DNA from: Cenococcum geophilum 1.58
Taxonomy: Eukaryota > Ascomycota > Dothideomycetes > Gloniales > Gloniaceae
Length of the DNA: 64,000 bases
Direction: 5' to 3'
Assembly (NCBI GenBank): GCA_001692895.1
Contig: KV748212.1
Coordinates: 62,001-126,000, forward strand
Numbering within the stretch: position 1 is the first letter of the stretch; every line of letters begins with the position of its first letter. The notes under the pieces were generated by a model. That model was not told where the DNA came from and ran no database searches. It saw nothing but the letters and a program-made list of their open reading frames with translations. The translations under genes were made by a program, and so were the position numbers. Of this stretch, positions 12,149 to 23,800 are shown one piece after another.

Positions 12149-14236
12149 TTTTTTTATTTTTAGGTCCGTTGTATTATACTACGTATAATACTACGCATGC
12201 AGCCTCTAGGCTATGGCGCTATAGTTCTATATACATAAATCCTTTCTAGGCAGCTTAATATATACTAGTAGCTATATCCTAGTAGTTTATAAACCCCTAA
12301 GGGTATATAGCTCCTTAATGAAATACTAAGGTACTGCAACTACTAGGAAATAAGAAAACGGTAGGAAAAACTATAGAAAATCCTAACACCTGTCCCTGTC
12401 CTTTTGCAATTTATTTCTATCCTTTTGCTCTCTAATATCTTTTTAAGAGCCTAGTAGGAGTTGCCTCCTTCTAGAATCCTATCTGTTTTATTCTTCCATA
12501 GAATCTTCTTTACGTACTAGTTTAGCTGCTTTAAGAGTCTCGCAGTCTTTACTATTAGTAAAGTGTTTTTCTTTACAATTAATGCAAAGAGGGGTGGTAT
12601 ACTAGTAAGGCTTGCCTATTATTATATAGGTAGAACAGGAATGGTCTTTAGATAAATATGCAGCGGCATAGTATCTGCAGGCCCTAGTAGAGCACCTGTC
12701 TCCTATATGGCCAAATTTTTGGCAGCTCGTACACTGCGTAGTAGGAGAGACCTCGAGGTATTTTACTACCTTAGTAGCTGTACCTGCAATTGATATCTCT
12801 TTTTGCTTAAGGATTTCTTGTCTTTTTTCTTCGTTCTCTATAGTAAAAACTATAGAGCCAAATCTGGTCTATGGATTGTGTCTTTTTTCACTAAATAAGA
12901 TCTATCTAGGTAGTCCTTATATCCTTATAGGATTAAAGGTCTCGATTTCTTCCTTTAGGAGCTTAAAGCCTCCTTCTTTTAGGAAAGGTAGGGTAGGAAC
13001 CCTGTGGGCTATAATTTAAACCCATAGTTCTAGTTTTTGTTCTCTTTAAAAGGTAAAGCAGTTATACCAGATATTCTTATATTTGACTAAGAAATCTGTA
13101 TTATACTCTTCTGTAGTTATAAGGAAAATATTTTGTTTTCCTTTTGTTCTAGCTATCGATGCTAAAACTGGCTTTTTTACTTGTAATTTTGATGTAAATA
13201 GTTAATTGACTTTATTTCGTATAGAGAAGGTATTAGGGGTTGGTCCTTTTTGTCTATAATCAGGACTAGCTTTCTTTCTTATAGCTGCTTTTTCTTACTT
13301 CTAGTAGAAGTAGAAGGGGTAAGAGAAGGTAGTGATGAGGAAGGTAGTAAGGATAAAGAAGGGAGGTCCTTCTTTAGCCTCTCTGCGTAGGTTTCTTTAG
13401 TAGGGGCCACCTCCTTACGGAGAGCTCTTACTTCTTCGACTAGTCCTTTTAGGACTTCTTTTGTCTTTTCTTTCCCTTTTATAAAGGGATTTTCTCCTAC
13501 TAGGATACTGCGTGTATAGTCCTCTAGCTGTTTAACTTATTCTTTTTTTCCTTCTTCTTCTTTTTCTTCTAGCCCTTTATAGGCCTGGGTTAGGCTTTCT
13601 AAGGCCTTTTGTAGGTGTTGTTTTGGAGAAAGGGGAGGGAAGGATATACTAGGTATACCAGCCGTAAAAGTTATAAATTTTGTTGTCTTTTTTGCAGGTT
13701 TTTGGTTTTCTTTTTCGGTAGAAGACTAAGGATGTCCTCTTTTTTCTCCTGTCCTAAATAGGCCAAGAGAAGGAGAAGGGGCAGAGAAAGTGAATGTAGA
13801 CTTATTGTCACTTATTTCTATAGGAGGTTGTTGTTTTTTTTTATGCCTACTAGGCTTCGGCATCTTATAGGAAGGCTCCCTAGTTTTTACTATCCTTATA
13901 CCCTTTTTCCTTACTAATCCTACTAGAAGATTTCTGGGGAGATTAGGCTAAAAGGTAGTAGAAAAACTAGCTCCTATTTTGCAGTTTTGGTATTAGTGGT
14001 AGTAGTTTTAGTGTTCCCGTCCGTGCCTCGCTTATAAGCTAGGGCCACCCTTAGAGAAAATTTTCTGTTGGGAAAAGGGGGTAAAACGACCAATAAATCC
14101 ACCTCTAGCTCGCTAGGTAGTAGGAATTAGGTCTTAAAAGTTGGAAAATCGATTGTTTTTAATGGTAAGATGGGTATGCATAAGTTTTGAAGTGTGGCGC
14201 TACCTTTTAGTAAGGTTGCATGTGTAGTGTAAGCTT
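12149..14236 (-). mobile_element. ORF1-only, non-autonomous LINE (2088 bp)
   Basis: Flanked by an exact 12-bp duplication (attaataagctt at 12137-12148 and 14237-14248). On the minus strand the order is a 5' leader (14236-13864), a gag-like ORF1 (about 13863-12400), and a 3' stretch ending in an A-rich tail (tttttttttattttt at the + strand left end). There is no endonuclease or reverse transcriptase, so it must rely on a partner LINE. It retains CpA/TpG far better than the host gypsy B around it, so it is less RIP-mutated. It is a different family from the (TTA)n-tailed LINEs at 16.4-33.6 kb. Confidence 0.8.
12400..13863 (-). pseudogene. LINE ORF1 (gag-like, CCHC zinc knuckles), few stops
   Basis: Starts at the ATG complementary to 13861-13863 (MPKPSRHKKK). 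A Lys/Gln-rich N-terminus is followed by a Glu/Lys-rich, probably coiled-coil segment (13640-13340). A zinc-knuckle block lies near 12740-12550, with CTSCQKFGHIGDRC and then CINCKEKHFTNSKDC, typical of the nucleic-acid-binding ORF1 protein of Tad1/I-type LINEs. About half a dozen in-frame stops, mostly TAG/TAA, interrupt it. It would coat LINE RNA. Assignment by motif is good; the exact 3' end is uncertain. Confidence 0.75.
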
Positions 14237-14248
14237 ATTAATAAGCTT

Positions 14249-15835
14249 ATTACTAGGGTATATAACGCCTTTATTAACTCATTACTATATTAACTTATTA
14301 CCGTAAAGACCGCTAGCGCCTATACGCTGCCTATTAACCTCTAAAGCTTAGGCTAGATTAATATAGTAGCCTTAAAAGTAAAAGAGAATAGGCTCTATTA
14401 TAGAGGCCGCCTATTTATCCCTAACTTAGAAAATCTATAACGGTAACTAATCTAAATGGCTTACGACCTCTAATTAAGCGGCTATCTAGGTAGAGAAGGA
14501 ACCTACAAGCTTTTTAGCCAATACTACTTTTGGCCAAAAATAATAAACTTAGTTAAATGCTTTATAGGCGCCTGCTACGGTTATAAGCGCGCTAAGGCCT
14601 TTAATATAAAGTACTAAGGACTACTATACCCTCTACTAGTACCTATATAATAATGGGTAAATATTGCTATAGATTTCGTTATTAACCTACTACCCTATAA
14701 ATGATACGGCCGTACCTATAAGAACATCCTTATAATAATATACCGACTTATAAAAGAGCGCCACTACGTCCTAACCGAAGGTGTAGCCGTTAGCGACGTT
14801 ACTAATACCTTTCTTTACAAAGTTTACTGACTATATAGGTTACCTAACTCAATTACGTCCGACTAAGGCATATAACTTAACTCTAATGTATAAAGATAAA
14901 TCTACTAACGCCTTAGTATCTCTGTTAAGATATTTATATCCTTCTATTATAAAACTGCTAGGTAACTAGAAAATGCTAATGCTAGTATAGAAGTATACCT
15001 ATAATAGGTAGTTGCCTATAGTTAAGATAACTGGGTAAATTACCTCCTACTAGGTGAATTTATAGTAAATAACTATGTCTTAACTACTATAGGACTTACC
15101 CCGTTCTTTATAAATAAGGGTTATTACCCCTAATCTAGTATAGAGCTACCAGAACCTATTAATAAGAAACTGCTATATAAAAACGCCTTAAGATACTACT
15201 TGCTAACTAGTATACAGACCGTATAAAAAATCTACTTAACTACTATAAGGGAGAAATGGCCTGGGCTTAAGTAAAGTAGGCCTACTTTACTGACTGTTAT
15301 AGAACGCCACTACTAGAGATGCGTATTGGCAACTAGGTATAGCTAAATATATATAATATCTTTACGTAGAGGCCTATAAAGTTACTTAATTATAAGAACC
15401 TTAGCCCCTATTTAATTAAACGAGTTATTAATAGGGGAGCTGTATATAAGCTAGAACTTCTACCTACCCTAGCTACCCGTGGGATATAGCCCATATTTTA
15501 CCTATAGCTACTATACCTCTATTAGCCTAACCCCTTATTAGGGCAGATATAGCCTAAACCCCTATTAGTACTAATCTGAGATAAGAATAAAGATAAGAAC
15601 TATAAGGAGTGGACTATTAAACAAATTATTAACTCTAAATACTTTAGTAAAGATAGAGGACGACGGCTCTACTATAGAGCTATATATATAGGATTTAACA
15701 TAGATTAGCTAGAATGGCAACTATAGGAAGACTTTAAAAATGCAAAGGATCTAATTAGCNACTTTTACTANGNNAACNTATAGAAACTNGGCCTAAGNAG
15801 AGANTTTATACCTAATCCTCTATAGGAGCCCTTAT
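14249..15835 (+). pseudogene. gypsy B integrase with C-terminal chromodomain
   Basis: After the LINE the + strand reads integrase. The zinc-binding part lies near 14400-14560 (RGRLFIP, YYFWPKI). The catalytic core starts IAIDFVINLLPY near 14660 and continues through ITSD (14860) and a region near 14990-15060. The C-terminus near 15590-15790 reads EWTIKQIINSKYFSK...RRLYYRAIY.GFNIDWLEW, which is the layout of a chromodomain. Chromodomains on fungal gypsy integrases guide insertion to H3K9-methylated chromatin. Stops are abundant and several N bases lie at 15760-15803. Confidence 0.8.
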
Positions 15836-16105
15836 AGAGTTAAACCGTTATATATTACCACGTAAGGGTAAATTGCCGTTAGATTGCAGTAAAGTGCGAT
15901 TATATAACCAAAATATCGTTAAGATGTCTAGGAACTTTAACCGGCGGTTAAAGTTATCTAATTGGTTAGATTTTTAGATGCTAAGCCCTATTATATAACG
16001 TTATTTTAAGCCTTTAGTAATACCCCCCTTTTCTTTTTTTCTATATATTAAGTGTCCCTTTTATATATATATAGTAACCACAGCGTCACTAAAGCTCCGC
16101 CTCTA

Positions 16106-16120
16106 TAAGAGGGGGGGTAA
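16106..16120 (+). other. Polypurine tract of gypsy B
   Basis: A purine run (aagagggggggtaa) lies immediately 5' of the 3' LTR at 16121, the expected plus-strand priming site. Confidence 0.75.
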
Positions 16121-16313
16121 TATTACGGAACCCTACTGTAGGGGCCTCTATAGGAGAGCCCTATGCTTTTATATACACCTTATGTATAGCTTATATCAGC
16201 TACGCGTAGGTATATCACCTCCTTACGCCCTCGACCCTTACGATCGATCGCGTAATGTTTTATAAACTCCTTAAATATATACGCTTTATAGCTATTGCCT
16301 ACGTCTTATAATA
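16121..16313 (+). repeat. 3' LTR of gypsy element B
   Basis: Same length (193 bp) as 2621-2813 and more heavily RIP-converted. The 3' flank taata matches caata after one C-to-T change. Confidence 0.85.
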
Positions 16314-16409
16314 TAATATTACACTATAGACTTTATTATAGATCTCCTACCTTTAAAAAATAGGTAAAGATAAATATATAATTTGGTCCTTATACTTATT
16401 AGTAGGGTT
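16314..16409 (+). pseudogene. gypsy A integrase core, middle piece
   Basis: Directly after the B insertion the gypsy A integrase resumes (YTIDFIIDLLPLKN, then NLVLILI.R), matching the D-F-I and VDR positions of the integrase core. It breaks again at about 16410, where LINE D was inserted. The continuation past 33552 is too decayed to follow with confidence. Confidence 0.7.
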
Positions 16410-16423
16410 TTAAAGTATATTTA

Positions 16424-17412
16424 TTATTATTTATTGCTTAACGTCTAATTTGGATCCCTATTGGGCCTACGCGGACTACTCCTTATATACATATAGGGAG
16501 AAAACTCTATTTAAGAAAACCCCGTAATCTATTTCCCCGCCTTTTAGGACTTGCCTATAAGGCGCCTATAAGTTACCTATAGTGCTCTACTACCTTACTT
16601 TTTAACCTTTTTAGGAACTATTGCTGCTGTAATAAGCCTACGGACGCGCTAGTATTGTAAACTTTACTCTACCACTATAAAGTTATTAGGGGGCGCCCGT
16701 TACTCGCCCCCCCTACCTTTTATTACTATTTCCTTTACAACCTAAAACTAGTTTAGTATATTTTAGCTAATAAGCCACTAGGTAACCGCCTTAAGGCCTT
16801 TTTATATTAAGAGTAGTATATTATAGTTCTCTATACTAACTACTAAGAGTATTACTTCTTAGTTAGTATATAAGGGGTATAATAGTATTACGTATTTTAG
16901 TGTCTATCTTAGCTAGCTATATTTATATCTTAGGCTACCTACTAGGACACCTACCTAGTAGAGCTAGTCTTTTAGTCCTATTATTCCTATTCTTAAGAGT
17001 ATTACTATTATATTTTCTGCCTTTATTAGGCCTTCTTAGAGTCCTAAAGTATTTACCCCCTATAGCGTTAACTATGCTACGGCTTAGGTTCCTCTTACCT
17101 TAGTTAGCCTCTATACCTTTAACTCCTATATACCTCTTTAGCGTTGGTCTAGCTAGTATTATATTATAGTAGATAGTTTTCTAGCATTATTTTATGCTCT
17201 ACTTTAGCTCCTTTCTCTCTTTTATTATTATCTTTACTAGCCTCTTACGCGTCTTCCTTTCTCCTCTATATGGGCCTAGGCCCTAAAGTAGCACCATTTT
17301 TTATTTGCTTTCTTTACCTATTTCTCTAATATATTTTCCCTACTTTAGGGTTATTAGTTTATTCTCCTATAGGGCGCCCTAAGGTCCCTCTATAGTTTAT
17401 TTAGGCGTATCT
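16424..17412 (-). mobile_element. LINE D, 3' portion (Tad1-like, TTA-type tail)
   Basis: Reads leftward and ends in an ATT/TAA-type tail near 16424-16434. The sequence aligns with 17428-18440 and with 11101-10080 (inverted). It contains the ORF2 C-terminus and 3' UTR of the LINE. It is cut at 17413-17427 by the target duplication of composite L2 and continues at 29019. The probable outer target duplication (ttaaag...tttta near 16410-16423 and 33552-33566) is imperfect. Confidence 0.7.
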
Positions 17413-17427
17413 TAATATACTTTATAA
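17413..17427. repeat. TSD of composite LINE L2 (left copy)
   Basis: taatatactttataa, identical to 29004-29018. The two copies bracket 17428-29003, showing that everything between entered as one LINE insertion plus later nested material. Confidence 0.9.
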
Positions 17428-20400
17428 TAATAATAATTTATTACTTAACGTCCGATTTAGATCCCTATTAGGCCTACGCGGACTACTCCTTATATACATA
17501 TAGGGAGAAAACTCTATTTAAGAAAACCCCGTAATCTATCTCCCTGCCTTTTAGGACTCGCCTATAAAGCGCCTATAAGGCGCCTACGAGTCACCTATGG
17601 TGCTCCTACTACCTTACTTTTTAACCTCCTTAGGAACTACTGCTGCCGTAATAAGCCTACGGACGCGCTAGTATTGTAAACTTTACTCTACTACTATAGA
17701 GTTATTAAGGGGCGCCCGTTACTCGCCCTCCTACCCTCTATTACTATTTCCCTTATAACCTAGAACTGGTTTAGTATATTTTAGCTAATAAGCCACTAGG
17801 TAACCGCCTTAAGGCCTTTTTATATTAAGAGTAGTATATTATAGTTCTCTATGCTAGCTACTAAAAGCATTACTTCTTAGTTAGTGCGTAAGGGGTATAA
17901 CAATATTACGTGTTTTAGTGTCTGTTTTAGCCAGCTATATTTATATCTTAGGCTACCTACTAAGATACCTACCTAATAGAGCCAGTTTTTTTTAGTCTTA
18001 TTATTCCTATTCTTAAGAGTGTCGCCATTATATTTTCTACCTTTGTTAGGCCTTCTTAGAGTCCTAGAGTGTTTACCCCCTATAGCGTTAACTATGCTAT
18101 AGCTTAGGTTCCTCTTACCTTAGTTAGCCTCTATACCTTTAACTTCTATACGCTTCTTTAGCGTTAGTCTAATCAGTATTATATTACGATAGATGGTTTC
18201 CTAGCGTTCTTTTATGCTCTACTTTAGCTCCTTTTTCTCTCTTATTATTATCTTTACTGGCCTCTTATATATCTCCCTTTCTCCTCTATATAGGCCTAGG
18301 CCCTAAAGCAGCACTATTTTTCTTCTACTTTCTTTACCTGTTTCTCTAATATATCTTCCCTACTTTAGGGTTATTAGTTTATTCTCCTATAGGGCGCCCT
18401 AAGGTCTCTCTATAGTTTATTTAGGCGTATCTTAATATACTTTATAATATTAGAGTTGCGTTTATTTTAGGCCCTTTATATTATAGCGGCTTTAATATAT
18501 AGTTATAGGGGGGGAATATTGGCTTCCTTCTTAAGAAGTGCTATAGCCGTTTGCTTATATCCGCCTATTATACTCTAGAGGTAGGCTATTTAGACCTTTT
18601 AGAGTAGTTTAAGGAGCGACTTAGGGGGGCCTTTTTTAGATTCTCTAATGGCCTAAATACTGGACCTATATATTATAGTTGGCCGGACAACTGCTGTATA
18701 TAGTAGGCGTGACCTCTAAAAGCATAGGCCCTATATAGAATTAACGATCCTAGATAATGTAATATACTATACTTAGCCCTTATAGGCTGCTTACGCCGTA
18801 TATATACTTTACTGGAGCTTACTGTTTACCTATACTCCTAATACCCTTAGGCCCTTAACTAGTTAACCCCTAAAGCCTTAAATGTGGATTATATACTAGA
18901 GATCTATAGATTAGTTGCGTTTTCTTATAAAATAGATTAGCTAGTATTTCTCTAGTAAGAATTAGACTCTATATTGTCTTACCTATTCTATATAGGTATT
19001 ATAAGCTTTCTCTAGCATTCTGCAATTCTTTATAGCTGATGGCCCGTATATAATTAGGTTTGTATTATTAATAAAGCCTATTCCCTAGGTCGCCCCTTCT
19101 TTAAAGGAGTTAAGTAGGTTGCTTATAAAGAAAGGGAAGAGTATAGGCGAGAGGGGTAATCCTTATAGTATTCCTATTGTAACTGTAATAGGGGGGCTTT
19201 GGTATCCGCTAAAGACTAATAATATTTCTTTCTAACCTATAAACCCTTAGATAAATTATATAATCCATTCTAAGAAGCCTTTTACCCTAAGGATATATAG
19301 GAGACGCTTATGGGGTACGTTATTATAGGCGCCACTAATATCTAGGCTAAGCATTAATACTATAAAGTCCCTTCGCATCGCCTATATAGATTTAATAGTG
19401 GTAGCGAGTAGCGTAAGTGCTAATAGTGTTAAGCGGTTCTTTCTTGCCCCTATTTAGCTCTATAGTAGTAGGGCGTATTCCTTAGCCGTGTCTACTATAT
19501 AGTCCACTATTACCTTTTCTAAGATCTTGTTAAGGGTGTTTTCTAAGGCAATAGGGCGGTAGCTTCCTAGAATTAAGTAATCTGCTTTACCTTCTTTTTA
19601 TAGAATAACCGTCGTTATAAATCTTCTAAGTTATAGGTAGTAGCCTATAGCAAAGTATGCTTTAGCTATATCTATAAGCTAGGGTGCTATAAGTGGTCTA
19701 TAGGTCTTTAAGGCCTTATTTAGAATCCTATCTAGACCTAATACTATATTATTTAAAAGGCGGCTAATAGTTCTAGCCATTTCCTCTATTATTATATTGC
19801 TGTTAACCCGCAGGCGAGTTACCGGTGCTTTACCTGTAATATTACTAAGGTCTACTAGAGCTAGTTAGGGGAAGAACCTTTCTATAAGGATCTTTATCTT
19901 CTTATCGTTATTATTAGTAGCTTATAATTTCCCTGCTCTTTATAGAAGTAGTAAGTATAAGTCTTCTACTAGTCGCCCTGCCTTTTTCTTTACCTATTTT
20001 GCTATAGCCTATAGGCCCTTATTATAGGGGAGGCTTGGGTTAAAAGTATACTTATTTATAAATTATCTCTAGTTATTCCTTACTTCTTTTTTTAGGGTAT
20101 TCTTTAACTAGTTTTTTATATCTTTATATTATCTCTTATCTTTAGGGTTATAGCTACTTAAGTATTTCCTTCTTACTTGTTATTGGCTAGCTATAAGAAC
20201 CGCGTATTATACGGACTATGCGTATTATGTATAGGGGCCTAGTCTTAAAACCGGGTAGTGCTCTTTTAGCCTATTTTTAATTACTGCCTAGATCCTTTCT
20301 AGTCTTTAGTTAATTTCCTTAGGGGTAGCTAATAAGCCTCGCTTATTTAGTATCGGGTAGATTTCTTTCTAAGGTCTTAGAGTTGTTATTTAACTTATAT

Positions 20401-20831
20401 TAGGAAAACTGTTTATCTTAAGTATCTTATTATATAATCTTTTTACTATTTGTTTACGCCTTAATATCTAAATCTAGCTATATCTAGATGGGGGATATAG
20501 TCTAAAGGTAAGTGCCCATTCTTCTTTAGGGTTATACCTTTTAAGTCTCTGGTATAGGCCTTCGTCTATAAATATAAGGTTATTAATTACTTCTAGCGGG
20601 TCCTTATTGCCATATATTTACTCTAGGGGGGGGTAAGCTAGCTTAAGGCCCTAGTATCTATAGCTTTTAGTAAGGTACTTTACCTATTGGTTTAGCAGTA
20701 AACGTAGATACCCCCTAACTATAGGTAGTAGAAGGTTTATATCTCCCTAATAAGAATAGACTCTATACCTTTGGTTTTAAGTAAGCTTATTACTAATATA
20801 ATATTCTCTATTTATAGGACCCCTTTAACCC
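17428..20831 (-). mobile_element. Composite LINE L2, 3' part with reverse transcriptase
   Basis: Minus-strand LINE from the (TTA)n tail at 17428 to the L3 insertion. RT reads near 19850-19250: LGLDRILNKALK, then LGSYRPIALENTLNKILEK, then MLSLDISGAYNNVPHKRL, the Tad1/I-type RT layout. The C-terminal part of the endonuclease lies near 20830-20500 (GDINLLLP). All frames carry RIP-type stops. It continues at 26448. Confidence 0.85.
19250..19850 (-). pseudogene. LINE L2 ORF2 reverse transcriptase core, inactivated
   Basis: Conserved blocks of a non-LTR RT are readable in the minus strand: YRPIAL, the fingers segment, LSLDISGAYNNV with the first catalytic Asp, and HKRLLYILRVKGF. In-frame TAG/TAA stops every few dozen codons show it is dead. 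The equivalent blocks recur at about 23260-22690 (L3) and about 30400-29830 (D). Confidence 0.85.
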
Positions 20832-20843
20832 TAAGGTTATATA
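20832..20843. repeat. TSD of LINE L3 (left copy)
   Basis: taaggttatata, repeated at 26436-26447. It brackets L3 within L2. Confidence 0.8.
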
Positions 20844-23800
20844 ATAAATAATAATTTATTACTTAACGTCCGATTTTGGATCCTATTAGGCCTATACGGA
20901 CTACTCCTTATATAATAATATAGGGAGAAAACTCTATTTAAAAAAACCCCTATAATACTATCTCCCTGCCTTTTAGGACTCGCCTATAAGGCGCTTATAA
21001 GGCGCCTGGTGAGTTCACCTAATAGGTGCTTTTACTACCTTACTTTTTTAAACCTTTTTTAGGAACTACTTGCCGGCCGTAATAAGCCTACGGACGCGCT
21101 AGTATTGTAAACTTTTACTCTACTAACTATAAAGTCATTAGGGGGCGCCCGTTGCTCCGCCCCCTTTACCCTTTATTACTATTTCCCTTATAACCTAGAA
21201 CTGGTTTTAGTATATTTTAGCTAATATAAGCCACTAAGGTAACCGCCTTAAGGCCCTTTTTATATTAAGAGTAGTATATTAATAGTTCCTCTATACAGCT
21301 TACTAAAAGTATTACTTCTTAGTTAGTGCGTAAGGGTAATAACAGTATTACATATTTTTAGATGTCTGTCTTAGCCAGCTATATTGATATCTTAGGCTAC
21401 CTTACTAGGACACCTACCCGGTAGAGCCAGTCTTTTAGTCCTATTATTCCTATTCTTAAGAGTATTAACTATTATATTTCTGGCCTTCGTTAGGCCTTCT
21501 TAGAGCCCTAGAGTATTTACCCCCTATAGCGTTAACTATGCTATAGCTTAGGTTCCTCTTGCCTTAGTTAGCCTCTATACCTTTAACTCCTATATATCTC
21601 TCTAGCGTTAGTCTAACCAGTATTATATTATAGTAGATAGTTTCCTAGCGTTCTTTCGTACTCTGCTTTAGCTCCTTTCTCTCTTTTACTATTATCTTTA
21701 CTAGCCTCTTACGCGTTTCCCTTCCTTCTTTATATAGGCCTAGGCCTTAAAGTAGCACTATTTTTCTTCTACTTTCTTTACCTGTTTCTCTAATATATCT
21801 TCCCTATTTTAGGGTTATTGGTTTATTCTCCTATAGGGCGCCCTAGGGTCCCTCTATAGTTTATTTAGGTATGTTTTAATATACTTTATAACATTAGAGT
21901 TGCGTTTATTTTAGGCCCTTTATATTACAGTGGCTTTAATATATAGTTATAGGGGGGGAATATTAGCTTCCTTTTTAAGAAGTGCTATAGCCGTTTGCTT
22001 ATATCCGCCTATTATACTCTAGAGGCAGGCTATTTAGACCTTTTAGAGTAATTTAAGGAGCGACTTAGGGGGGCCTTTCTTAGATTCTCTAATAGCCCAA
22101 ATACTAGACCTATATGTTATGGTTGGCCGGACAACTGCTATATATAGTAGGCGTAACCTCTAGAAGTATAGGCCCTATATAAAATTAACGATCCTAGATA
22201 ATGCGATATACTATACTTAGCCCTTATAGGCCGCTTACGCCATATATACGCTCCACTAGAGCTTACTATCTACCTATACTCCTAATACCCTTAGGCCCTA
22301 AACTAGTTAACCCCTAAAGCCTTAAATACGGATTATATGCTAGAGATCTGTAAATTAGTTGCGTTTTCTTATAAAATAGATTAGCTAGTATTTCTCTAAT
22401 AAGAATTAGACTCTATATCGTCTTGCCTATTCTATATAGGTATTATAAGCTTTCTTTAGTATTCTGTAATTCTCTATAGCTAATAGCCCGTATATAATTA
22501 GGTTTATATTATTAACAAAGCCTATTCCCTAGGTCGCCCCTTCCTTAAAGGAGTTAAGTAGGTTACTTATAAAGAAAAGGAAGAGTATAGGCGAGAGGGG
22601 TAATCCTTATAGTATTCCTATTATAACTGTAATAGGGGGGCTCTAGTATCTGCTAAAGATTAATAATATTTCTTTCTAACCTATAAACCCTTAAATAAAT
22701 TGTACAATCTATTCTAGAAAGCCTTTTACCCTAAGGATATATAGGAGACGCTTGTAGGGTACGTTGTTATAGGCGCCACTAATATCTAAGCTAAGTATTA
22801 ATACTATAAAGTCCCTTCGCATCGCCCATACAGATTTAATAGTGGCAGCGAGTAGCGTAAGTGCTAATAGTGTTAAGCGGTTCTTTCTTACCCCTATTTA
22901 GCTCTATAGTAATAGGGCGTATTCTTTAACCGTATCTACTATATAGTCCGCTATTACCTTTTTTAAGATCTTACTAAGGGTGTTTTTTAAGGTAATAGGG
23001 CGGTAGCTTTCTGGGATTAAGTAATCTACTTTACCTTCTTTTCGTAGGACAACCGTTATTATAGATCTTCCGAGTTATAAGTAGTAGCCTATAGTAAAGT
23101 ATGCTCTAGCTATATCTATAAGCTAGGGTGCTATAAGTAGTCTATAGGTCTTTAAGGCCTTATTTAGAATCCCATCTAGACCTAGTACTATATTATTTAA
23201 AAGGCGGCTAATAGTTCTGGCTATTTCCTCTATTATTATATCGCTGTTAACCTATAGGTAAGTTACCGGTACTTTACCCGTAATATTACTAAGGTCTACT
23301 AAAGCTAGTTAGGGGAAGAACCTTTCTATAAGGATCTTTGCCTTCTTATTATTATTATTAGTGGCCTGTAATTCCCCTGCTCTTTATAGGGGTAGTAGGT
23401 ATAAGTCTTCTGCTAATTACCCTGCCTTTTTCTTTACCTATTTTGCTATAGCCTATAGGCCTTTATTATAGGGAAGGCTTAGGTTAAAAGTATGCTTATT
23501 TATAAATTATCTTTAGTTATTCCTTACTTCTTTTTTTAGAGTGTTCTTTAACTAGTTTCTTATGTCTTTATATTATCTCTTATCTTTAAAGTTATAGCTA
23601 CTTAAGTATTTCCTTCTTACTCGTTATTGGCTAGCTATAAAAACCGCGCATTATACGGACTATATATATTGCGCGTAGGGGCCCAGTTTTAAGACCGGGT
23701 AGTACTTTTCTAGCCCATTTTTAATCGCTGCCTAGATCCTTTCTAGTCTTCGGTTAATTTCCTTAGGGGTGGCTACTAAGCCTCGCTTGTTTAGTATTAG

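Larger units (their letters stand above)
2621..16313 (+). mobile_element. Ty3/gypsy retrotransposon B with chromodomain, full length with nested insertions
   Basis: Two 193-bp LTRs (2621-2813 and 16121-16313) bound gag, protease, reverse transcriptase, RNase H, integrase and a chromodomain in that order on the + strand. The flanking 5-bp target duplication is caata at 2616-2620 and taata at 16314-16318, differing by one CpA to TpA change. The element sits in the integrase of gypsy A: removing it rejoins the motif around DFIIDLLP. It has itself been hit by a Fot1-like element (4161-6042), a MITE (7279-7672), a composite LINE (8158-11101) and an ORF1-only LINE (12149-14236). All frames are broken by RIP-type stops. 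Confidence 0.9.
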
